64,000 nt of DNA from Rhodococcus sp. W8901 (GTDB lineage Bacteria > Actinomycetota > Actinomycetes > Mycobacteriales > Mycobacteriaceae). Where the stretch lies: contig NZ_CP054690.1 in the NCBI RefSeq assembly GCF_013348805.1, forward strand, positions 2,046,001 through 2,110,000, written 5' to 3'. Numbering within the stretch: position 1 is the stretch's first letter; every line of letters begins with the position of its first letter. Under the pieces are notes generated by a model. That model ran no database searches. It saw nothing but the letters and a program-made list of their open reading frames with translations, and was not told where the DNA came from. Below are positions 57,788-64,000 of the stretch, piece by piece. The position numbers were made by a program, and so were the translations under genes.

Positions 57788-59035
57788 GTGCCCCAAGAGC
57801 TCACCAAGGGGCAGAACGCCGCCCTGTCCGTGAACGATGTCGTCGTCTCGATCGTCCTCACCGCGGCGGCGGACCTGTCCGCGCTGCTGGTCACCGCGGA
57901 GGGAAAGGTCCGCTCCGACAGCGACTTCGTGTTCTTCAACCAGCCCACCGGGCCGGGCGTGCGCCTGCAGCCCGGTGCCCCCGGGCAGGCCGCGGAACTG
58001 GCGGTGTCGCTGTCGGCGATCCCGGCCGACGTGGAGCAGGTGCGAGCGGTCATCACCCTCGACGACGTCGCGAGCAGCTTCGGTCGCTCGGCGCCGCCGA
58101 CCGCGCGACTCTCCGATGCTTCCGGAAACGTGTTGTACGAGTACCGCATCGACGGTCTGGACACCGAGTCGATCGTGATCGCGCTCGAACTGTACCGCCG
58201 CCAGGGCTCGTGGAAGGTGCGTGCCGTCGGCCAGGGATACGCCGGCGGATTCGCGGCACTGGTCACTGATCACGGAGTGTCCGTCGACGACGCGCCTGCT
58301 CCCACGCCCGCGGTGACCGGCGCGGCCCCCACGATGGTGCCGCCCGCGGCACCCGCGCATCAGTCCACCAACGGCGGCACCGCCGGCACGCATGCGGCGC
58401 CGCCACCGGCCCCGGCACCGCCGCAGGCGCCCGAGGTCAGCCTCACCAAGAAGAAGCGGGTGAACCTCAGCAAGGGGCAGAAGGTCACCCTCCGTAAGGA
58501 CGGCGGGGTGGCGCTGACCCAGGTCCGGATGGGGCTGGGCTGGGATCCCGTCAGCAGCCGAGGACTGTTCGGGTCGCGGTCGTCGTCCAGCATCGACCTG
58601 GACGCCTCGGCCGTGATGTTCGCCGGGACCAAGGTCTCCGACATCGTGTTCTACGGCGCGCTCCAGTCCGACGACCGGGCCGTCGTGCATTCCGGAGACA
58701 ACCTCACCGGGGACGGCGCCGGCGACGACGAGGTGATCACCGTGGATCTCACCCGCGTCGATCCCACGGTCACCACCATCGTCTTCATCGTCACGTCGTT
58801 CCGGGGACAGACCTTCGAACAGATCGCCAACGCCTTCTGCCGCCTGGTCGACGCACCACAGGGGACCGAACTCGCGCGGTTCACGCTGCAGGGCGGAATG
58901 CCCTTCACCGCTGTCGCGATGGCGAAGGTCTACCGGCAGGGCGGTGAGTGGAAGCTGCAGGCGATCGGCGAGGGCTTCGACGCGAAGACCGCGAGCAAGG
59001 CCATTCCGCACCTCGGCCGCTTCCTGAACGACTGA
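57788..59035 (+). CDS. Double TerD-domain protein
   Basis: A 415-residue protein. GTG start 57788 (MPQELTKGQNAALS) is set by agaagagg 9 bases upstream; ATG 57779 would touch that SD. Residues 1-170 are a degenerate TerD domain with few acidic ligands; a Pro/Ala/Gly-rich linker (about 175-220) follows; residues 220-415 are a canonical TerD domain with GLGWDPVSSRG, DLDASAVMFAG and [19 protein letters not shown]. Ends HLGRFLND. Last gene of the operon, likely cytoplasmic and Ca-binding through the second domain only. Confidence 0.85.
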   Translation: MPQELTKGQNAALSVNDVVVSIVLTAAADLSALLVTAEGKVRSDSDFVFFNQPTGPGVRLQPGAPGQAAELAVSLSAIPADVEQVRAVITLDDVASSFGRSAPPTARLSDASGNVLYEYRIDGLDTESIVIALELYRRQGSWKVRAVGQGYAGGFAALVTDHGVSVDDAPAPTPAVTGAAPTMVPPAAPAHQSTNGGTAGTHAAPPPAPAPPQAPEVSLTKKKRVNLSKGQKVTLRKDGGVALTQVRMGLGWDPVSSRGLFGSRSSSSIDLDASAVMFAGTKVSDIVFYGALQSDDRAVVHSGDNLTGDGAGDDEVITVDLTRVDPTVTTIVFIVTSFRGQTFEQIANAFCRLVDAPQGTELARFTLQGGMPFTAVAMAKVYRQGGEWKLQAIGEGFDAKTASKAIPHLGRFLND

Positions 59036-59071
59036 CGACGCGGGCGGCCGGGCGCGCGTGATCGGCGCGTG

Positions 59072-60004
59072 TCACGGCTGCCGGCGTGCAGTCCCGATCA
59101 TCACGGCCAGGGCGAGCGCGAGCGCAGGGGCGTTCGGCAGCATGAAGCAGATGGCGGCGAGCATGATCCACAGGGCGGCGACCAACCCGGCGAGCCCGCC
59201 GAATTCGAAGTGCGCGAACACGATCGCGACCAGCCCGAAGCCCAGCGCGGCGGTGAGCGACGCCCGCACGATCTGCAGCGGAGACCAACGGCGCAGCAGT
59301 CGGACGTTGACCTGGGTTGCGCCGATCATCGAGAAGGCGCCCGCGCTGAAGACGAGCGCGAACTGTTGCTGGTCGAGTCCGAAGTGATCCTGGTACACGA
59401 AGGACGCCCCGGAGACGTAGGCGAAGAGCGAGGCCGTCACGACACTCGACACGAGCGTCAACGCCACCAGCCGCGCGCCACTGACACTGGGGGCGATCAC
59501 GGGCGCGACACCGAGGATCAACATCAGTCGGGATATTACGACAGCTACGGCCTTGTCGGAGAACAGGTCCCGGACCATCGCCATCGTGACGACCGCCGCG
59601 GCCGCGGCGCCCATGCCCTGGAACACGCGCAGGGCGCCGAGCATCGCGATGCCGGTGGCGAACACCGCGAGGAGCGGACTGACGATATGGAGGGCGATCC
59701 CCGCGACCAGGGGACGCTTGCGGCCCAGGCTGTCCGACAGTGGACCCACCACGAGCTGGCCCAGTGCCAGACCGATCAACGTTCCGGTGATGGTGAGCTG
59801 CGCGCCCGACGGCGTGGAGTCCAGTGCCGAGGCGATGTCCGGCAGGGCCGGCAGATGCATGTCGATCGTGAAGGGGCCCAGGGCCGTCATGGAGCCGAGT
59901 GCCACGATCGTGCCGGTTCGCGGTCCCCGCGTCGCGTTCGTGGCGGCGCCCGCGGCGTCCGGATCGGTTCCGGGCGTTGTTCGTAGCGTGTCGTCGGCCG
60001 TCAT
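59072..60004 (-). pseudogene. Bcr/CflA-type MFS transporter, internally deleted and 3'-truncated
   Basis: The 310-residue frame begins as a normal drug-exporter: LGSMTALGPFTIDMHLPALP, the LVVGPLSDSLGRKRPL loop motif and LRVFQGMGAAAAAVVTMAMV. After RLMLILGVAPVIAPSVSG it jumps to ASLFAYVSGASFVYQDHFGL, skipping roughly 75-80 residues (helix 6 and the central loop) that family members have. It then ends at VMIGTARRQP just after NAPALALALAV, losing the last two helices. The product cannot form the 12-helix fold, so the gene is read as decayed. The ATG at 60004 fits the family N-terminus. Confidence 0.75.
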
Positions 60005-60129
60005 GCACAGACGATGGCGGATGTGCGCCCGGTCACGCGAGTTCGCTCCCGTGGGATGGAAACCCGGACGCGCGATGGCGCGCCGTGCGCGCGGATTCGG
60101 CGTCCGGCCTTCCGCCCGCGGATGCCGCA

Positions 60130-60159
60130 AGGGCCGGGCTCCCTGGGGAACCCGGCCCT
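60130..60159 (-). terminator. Terminator of the small peptide gene
   Basis: agggccggg (60130-60138) pairs with cccggccct (60151-60159), 17 bases past the peptide stop on the minus strand. Confidence 0.65.
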
Positions 60160-60175
60160 CACGTGCTGGCGATGA

Positions 60176-60262
60176 TCAGCTCAGCGAGCTGAGCTGCTGG
60201 ATCAGCGGCATGATGGTCTTGACGAGGTCGATGACGGCGCTGAGCGTGGAGAAGGAACCCAT
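60176..60262 (-). CDS. 28-residue amphipathic peptide
   Basis: Reads MGSFSTLSAVIDLVK then TIMPLIQQLSSLS. A caGAGGAct SD lies 7 bases before the ATG and a hairpin follows the stop, so it looks like a complete small transcription unit. There is no signal peptide. The sequence forms one amphipathic helix with a Pro kink. Small helical peptides of this sort include corynebacterial PorA/PorH-type porins and membrane-active peptides; no match can be claimed. Confidence 0.55.
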   Translation of the reverse strand: MGSFSTLSAVIDLVKTIMPLIQQLSSLS

Positions 60263-60361
60263 GTTTAGTCCTCTGAGTGAGCTGGTGGATGTGGCCCGAC
60301 GCCACTGGGTCTAGAAGTTAGCAGGCGAATGTCGGATATGGGTGAACTCGAACCAAACTAC

Positions 60362-60375
60362 TGGACATTTGTCCA
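60362..60375. promoter_or_regulatory. 14-bp palindrome, candidate operator
   Basis: tggaca-tt-tgtcca, between the divergent peptide gene and the hydrolase frame, in AT-richer DNA (60301-60380). Confidence 0.4.
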
Positions 60376-60420
60376 ATTGACGGGTCGTCGACGGGCCGAG
60401 GGGGGCGTCGATAGCGTGAG

Positions 60421-61167
60421 ATGGCGCACGCCGACGTGAGGGGGTTCGGGCATGACGGGGCGGGTCGCGGCTTCCGGACCCTTGCCGTCGATCAGCGCGG
60501 CTGCTCGCCGGGGGCCCGGCCCCGCGCTCGGTGGGCCTATCGGCTCTCCGAACTCGCGGCGGACACCGTCGCGCTCGTCGAACAGTCCGGGCTCGGTCCG
60601 GTACACGTGGTGGGGCACGACTGGGGTGCGGCCGTCGCCTGGACGCTCGCCGCCCGTCGTCCGGACCTGGTCCGGACCCTCACCGCCCTGTCGGCGCCGC
60701 ATCCTGCTGCCTTCGCGCGGGCGCTGATGACGAGCCGCCAGATCGGGATGTCGTGGTACATGCTTGCGTTCCAGCTGCCGCTCCTGCCCGAACGGGCGTT
60801 CGCGGCAGGAGAATTCGTGCGACGTCACCTCCTCGCGAGCGGGATGACCGCGGCGGCGGCCGACCGCGATCTCGCGGCGATGCATGATCGTGGCCGAGCC
60901 CGCGGGGGACTGAACTGGTATCGCGCGATGATGCTCACCACTCCCGGTGCGACGTCCGCCAGGGTGCGTGTCCCCACCCTGTATGTGTGGAGCGACGGGG
61001 ACATTGCAGTCGGGGAGGCGGGCGCGCGTGGGACGGAGCGGTTCGTCGACGCGCCGTACACGTTCGAGATCCTCCGCGGAGTCAGCCACTGGATCCCGGA
61101 GGAGGCGCCGGAGCGCGTCGACGCCCTGCTCGGCGCCCACCTCGGGCAGCCGCCGGTCAGCTCCTGA
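60421..61167 (+). pseudogene. Alpha/beta hydrolase (epoxide-hydrolase-like) missing its N-terminal part
   Basis: A 248-residue frame. FRTLAVDQRGCSPGARPRA, nucleophile elbow VHVVGHDWGAAVAWTLAAR (Asp nucleophile) and, near the end, VPTLYVWSDGDIAVGE and GVSHWIPEEAPERV (His) match epoxide hydrolase/haloalkane dehalogenase relatives. Upstream of FRTLAVDQ the family's oxyanion HGFP block and first strands are absent; the residues before it (MAHADVRGFGHDGAGRG) do not match. About 45-50 residues are missing, so the gene is probably 5'-truncated. Alternatively an atypical, short hydrolase. Its 3' end overlaps the next gene by 11 bases. Confidence 0.65.
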
Positions 61168-62560
61168 CGTAGGTGCTGCGGGCGGCAGCGACCAGGGTTC
61201 GACCGTCCTCGAATCGCAGGAAGCCGGCCGCGACCGCGCGATCGGTGGCCTCGGAGACCCGGGAGACGTAGGTGTCCTGGTCCGGGTACAGCGCGGTCAG
61301 CGTCTCGGCGTCGAGCGGCACGGTCGCGCCGTTGTTCGGCACCCGAACCGTCTCTCCGGTCAGCGCCGCGACCGGGGCCTCGACGGCCGGCGTGCGCACG
61401 CCGCCGCGGGCGTTGCCGAAGCGGTCGCGGACGATGCCGGAGCCGGTGGTCTCGATGGGCTCGGCGGATGCCGGCGCGGTACCGTCCGTGACCCAGGTGC
61501 GCAGGGCACGCAGCGCGGCCGACACGACCTGTGCCTGAGGGCCGTCGTTGACGATCCCGAACATGGTGCTCAGATCCCGGATCTGCCCGAACTGGGCGGT
61601 GTACTGCGGGTAGAGGATTCGCAGGGCGTGCGCGTCGGAGTGCGCGGTGCCCGCGATCTCCCATGTCCGGAGGCGGTCGGTGTCCGGTTGGCGGGCGGCG
61701 ACGAACGACTTGGGGCCGGGTCCCCCGCCCAGTTCGAACAGTTCGGTTTCGGTGAGGACCTGGAACACCGGGATGTCGAGGTCCGTTCGCACCCGGGCGG
61801 GCGCGACCACCGTCGGGCCGTCCGGCCCGTCGAGCGCCGCGACACCGGATCCGGAGCCGAGCGGAGCCCCGAACCCGGCGCGGCTGTGGACGAAGAGACC
61901 GTCGAAGACCCGTGCGTGCGGATGGATCGCGTTGGCGTACGTGAGCATCCGGAATCCGGATTGCGACTGGCCGGTCGCAATCAGGTTCTCCACCACCAGT
62001 CCGGCGAGCGGGGCGGCACCGCGCGGTGCGCGCAGTGCCGCCCCGGCCTGGGAGAAGATGTCGTACGAGTAGGCGTCGCCCGGGTGGTGCAGCGGTCCGT
62101 AGCGCTGCGGATCCCACGCCTTGAGCCCGACGACGTTGGGTCCGAGCGGGCTGCCGCCGGTGCTGTTGACGCCGGCCGCCTGAGCGGAGACACCCACCCA
62201 CGCGTAGCCCTGCAGCAACTCGGAGTGCATGTAGCCGAAGTCGACGTCCACATCGACGTTGCCGCTGACGTTGAGCCACTCGACGACGACGGTGCCGTTG
62301 AAACGGCTCGGATCCTTCGGCGCCCGCACCAGCAACCGCGTCCGGTACGGGGCCTGCCCGGCCTCGGCGACCCCCCACCGTCCGTCGGATTCCCACGCCC
62401 CGTCCTCGCGGTACGCCGTGGCGGTGCCGCTGAGGAAGAACTCCTGCTCGGTGTAACCGGCCGCCGCCAGGTCGACGGAGGTCGCAGTCCCGGGGGAACT
62501 GTGCATCCCGTCGGGCAGTCGGTCGCGGTCGGTGTCGAATCGTCTTGCGTGCAGGAACAT
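61157..62560 (-). CDS. Large alpha/beta hydrolase-domain protein (Abhydrolase_10 type)
   Basis: A 467-residue protein starting MFLHARRFDTDRDRLPDG. Family-like blocks: RFNGTVVVEWLNVSGNVDVD, YAWVGVSAQAAGVNSTGG, DAYSYDIFSQAGAALRAPRG and the nucleophile elbow ATGQSQSGFRMLTYANAIHP (GQSQSG). The C-terminal half has AGTAHSDAHALR with the probable His. These match the alpha/beta hydrolase proteins of PF20091. No signal peptide. Substrate is unknown. Its stop overlaps the truncated hydrolase. Confidence 0.8.
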   Translation of the reverse strand: MFLHARRFDTDRDRLPDGMHSSPGTATSVDLAAAGYTEQEFFLSGTATAYREDGAWESDGRWGVAEAGQAPYRTRLLVRAPKDPSRFNGTVVVEWLNVSGNVDVDVDFGYMHSELLQGYAWVGVSAQAAGVNSTGGSPLGPNVVGLKAWDPQRYGPLHHPGDAYSYDIFSQAGAALRAPRGAAPLAGLVVENLIATGQSQSGFRMLTYANAIHPHARVFDGLFVHSRAGFGAPLGSGSGVAALDGPDGPTVVAPARVRTDLDIPVFQVLTETELFELGGGPGPKSFVAARQPDTDRLRTWEIAGTAHSDAHALRILYPQYTAQFGQIRDLSTMFGIVNDGPQAQVVSAALRALRTWVTDGTAPASAEPIETTGSGIVRDRFGNARGGVRTPAVEAPVAALTGETVRVPNNGATVPLDAETLTALYPDQDTYVSRVSEATDRAVAAGFLRFEDGRTLVAAARSTYVRS

Positions 62561-62677
62561 TCGGATCGAGCCTCTCTGACAGGGGACTGCGCCGTTGCAG
62601 CCCCCACGCGTGAAACCTAACGCGTCGGTGTGGCGACGATCACACTAGGGTCTCGCTGGGTGGGACTCTTTCTCGGT

Positions 62678-63826
62678 TCAGCCCCCGGCGTAGTCCCCGA
62701 ACCGCTCGTCGACCTCCTCGGCGGTGAGCCCGTACTCCTCGAGCGTGTACCGGTGGGCCGGTTTGCGGTTGCCGGAGTGGCTCTCGGAATGCATGTCTTC
62801 CATCTCGCGATGTGCCTGGTCGGACATCGGGATCGAGAACTGGGAATAGATCTTCTCGACCGTCCCCAACGGGTCCGCGACGAAGTCTCGGTAGTCGACG
62901 TCGATGAACTGGGCCGGGTCGTACTTGGCCCGCGCCGCCGTGAAGTCCTCGAGCCCGCGTGCCCACAGGTCCAGCTGGCCGCGGCCGATCACCTCGCCGC
63001 GGAACGTGTTGGACCAGCCCTCGGTGGCGTGCTCGGCGAGGCTGCACATCGACGGGATGATGGTGCTCGGCGGACGGTGGGTCTGGACGATCAGCGCGTC
63101 CGGGTACACCGCCATCAACTCGTCGAGCGCGAACAGGTGGCTCGGGTTCTTGAGGACCCACCGCCGGTCGCGGTCCGGCAGGCCGATGAGCTGGAGGTTC
63201 TTCTTGTGTCGGGCGTAGGCGTTGGTCCAGTCCTGGCCCTGCAGCCATGTCGAGTACGTCGGCAGGTTCGCCAGGCACTCGTACGACACCGACTTGAAGG
63301 TCTGGCGCAGCAGCTGCCAGCACTCCTCGACCTCGCCGGCCGACATGTAGTGCACGCCCATGAACTCGGGGTGATCCACGTGGTGCTGGCTGAACTGCTG
63401 TTCGATCGCCTGGAACACGGGATTGGAGTCCCACGTGTCGCGCGGCGGCCGCGGCTGCGGCATCTCCGTCAGCCACATCTCCAGACCCTGATGCGCGGGG
63501 TCGACGGTCAGGAGGCGGTGCAGTGCGGTGGTGCCGGTGCGGGGGAGGCCGGTGACGAAGATCGGACGCTCGATCTGCACGTCGGCGTGTTCGGGGAACT
63601 GCTTCCAGGCCGCCTCGCTCAGCAGCCTCGCCACCAGCGCGCCGCGGAGGAAGACGCGAGAGATCTTGCTGCCGAACGGCGTCAGGTCCTCGTCGCGGGC
63701 GTACGAGTCGAGCAGTACGCCGAGAGCCTCGGTGTAGTCGTCGACGCCGAAGTCGGTGAGGCCGGTCATCCTGGTCGCGGACGCGTGCAGGTCCTCGACG
63801 GTGCCGACGGTCGTGCGTTCAGTCAT
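62678..63826 (-). CDS. Sulfotransferase-family protein
   Basis: A 382-residue PAPS-dependent sulfotransferase-like protein with a gaaggag SD. The 5'-phosphosulfate loop is IFVTGLPRTGTTALHRLL (about 90-107); the 3'-phosphate site is likely LKNPSHLFALDELM and IVQTHRPPSTIIPSMCSL. The C-terminus YTLEEYGLTAEEVDERFGDY is typical of the actinobacterial LpqB-type and steroid-cluster sulfotransferases. Its acceptor is unknown. It is followed in transcription order by intergenic DNA and preceded by the SDR gene, 22 bases away. Confidence 0.85.
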   Translation of the reverse strand: MTERTTVGTVEDLHASATRMTGLTDFGVDDYTEALGVLLDSYARDEDLTPFGSKISRVFLRGALVARLLSEAAWKQFPEHADVQIERPIFVTGLPRTGTTALHRLLTVDPAHQGLEMWLTEMPQPRPPRDTWDSNPVFQAIEQQFSQHHVDHPEFMGVHYMSAGEVEECWQLLRQTFKSVSYECLANLPTYSTWLQGQDWTNAYARHKKNLQLIGLPDRDRRWVLKNPSHLFALDELMAVYPDALIVQTHRPPSTIIPSMCSLAEHATEGWSNTFRGEVIGRGQLDLWARGLEDFTAARAKYDPAQFIDVDYRDFVADPLGTVEKIYSQFSIPMSDQAHREMEDMHSESHSGNRKPAHRYTLEEYGLTAEEVDERFGDYAGG

Positions 63827-63848
63827 GGTGCTCCTTCAGAAGCCGGCT

Positions 63849-64000
63849 CTAGTGGTGGAACTCGCCGCAGTTGACGTCGAGGCACTGGCCCGTGATCGCG
63901 CTGGCCATCGGTGAGGCCAGGAAGATCACGGCGTCGGCGACCTCGTCGGTGGTCGGCAGGCGCTTGAGGTCGCTGTTCGCCGCGGTGTGCTCGTAGACCT
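63849..64000 (-). CDS. SDR-family oxidoreductase, C-terminal part (5' end outside window)
   Basis: Only the last 49 residues are visible: KRLPTTDEVADAVIFLASPM followed by ASAITGQCLDVNCGEFHH. VADAVIFLAS and ITGQCLDVNCG are the C-terminal marks of classical short-chain dehydrogenases. It continues beyond the right edge and probably shares a transcript with the sulfotransferase gene. Confidence 0.8.
   Translation of the reverse strand, partial: VYEHTAANSDLKRLPTTDEVADAVIFLASPMASAITGQCLDVNCGEFHH

Noticed and set aside
1-64000. tRNA, rRNA, known riboswitches, replication origin
   Set aside because: No conserved tRNA arms, rRNA segments, riboswitch consensus or DnaA-box clusters were noticed by eye; a covariance-model search could still find small RNAs.

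Overview
The window is high-GC actinobacterial DNA, most likely from a mycolic-acid-containing member of the Mycobacteriales close to Rhodococcus or Nocardia. The evidence is: PPE/EspC/WXG-type type VII secretion (T7SS) proteins; mycothiol-linked enzyme families; a PlsB-PlsC-WS/DGAT cluster resembling Mycobacterium tuberculosis Rv2482c-Rv2484c; many GTG/TTG starts; and 4-base ATGA/GTGA gene overlaps. Species cannot be fixed from the sequence alone. No rRNA, tRNA or CRISPR array was seen.

1-6.5 kb is an accessory, rearranged region. It holds the 3' end of a PPE-like secreted protein, a four-gene T7SS cassette (EspC-like, WXG effector with a glycine-rich hydrophobic tail, membrane protein, LpqN-like protein), decayed second copies of the PPE tail and of the plsC 3' end, a lipoprotein, and an IS701-family element inserted exactly at the plsC stop codon. 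6.5-11.8 kb is a translationally coupled lipid operon (WS/DGAT, PlsB, HAD-PlsC). 11.9-18.5 kb carries FmdB-FmdA (formamidase), peptidase E, two mycothiol-related proteins, an acyl-CoA synthetase and a DUF488 protein. 18.7-21.7 kb is the pntAA-pntAB-pntB transhydrogenase operon with a GlxR/CRP-like site upstream and a perfect bidirectional terminator.

21.8-31 kb has an MFS permease, the branched-chain 2-oxoacid dehydrogenase operon (E1alpha, E1beta, and an E2 with no recognisable E3-binding domain) with a divergent Lrp regulator, then a phosphotransferase, thioesterase, shikimate dehydrogenase-like enzyme and a secreted HNH nuclease. 31-35 kb is a SNF2 helicase/SWIM protein pair. 35-38.6 kb has an XRE regulator with a palindromic operator candidate, a TAP-like hydrolase lipoprotein, and a Trp-Trp leader peptide with attenuator-like alternative hairpins ahead of a methyltransferase. 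38.6-47.7 kb has a Tat sulfatase, a six-gene valine-catabolic operon (mmsA to enoyl-CoA hydratase), and a convergent MarR regulator. The bkd operon would supply isobutyryl-CoA to this pathway.

47.8-59 kb is a tellurite/stress (Ter) island: TerB, a His-rich small ORF, TerA, DUF475 and two TerD paralogs, divergent from a coupled operon of coiled-coil protein, CitE-like lyase, PRTase-TRSP, StiP-PELOTA, HAD and double-TerD proteins. 59-64 kb shows decay and small genes: a Bcr/CflA transporter lacking internal and C-terminal segments, a 28-residue peptide gene, a hydrolase lacking its N-terminal part, a large alpha/beta hydrolase, a sulfotransferase and the end of an SDR gene.
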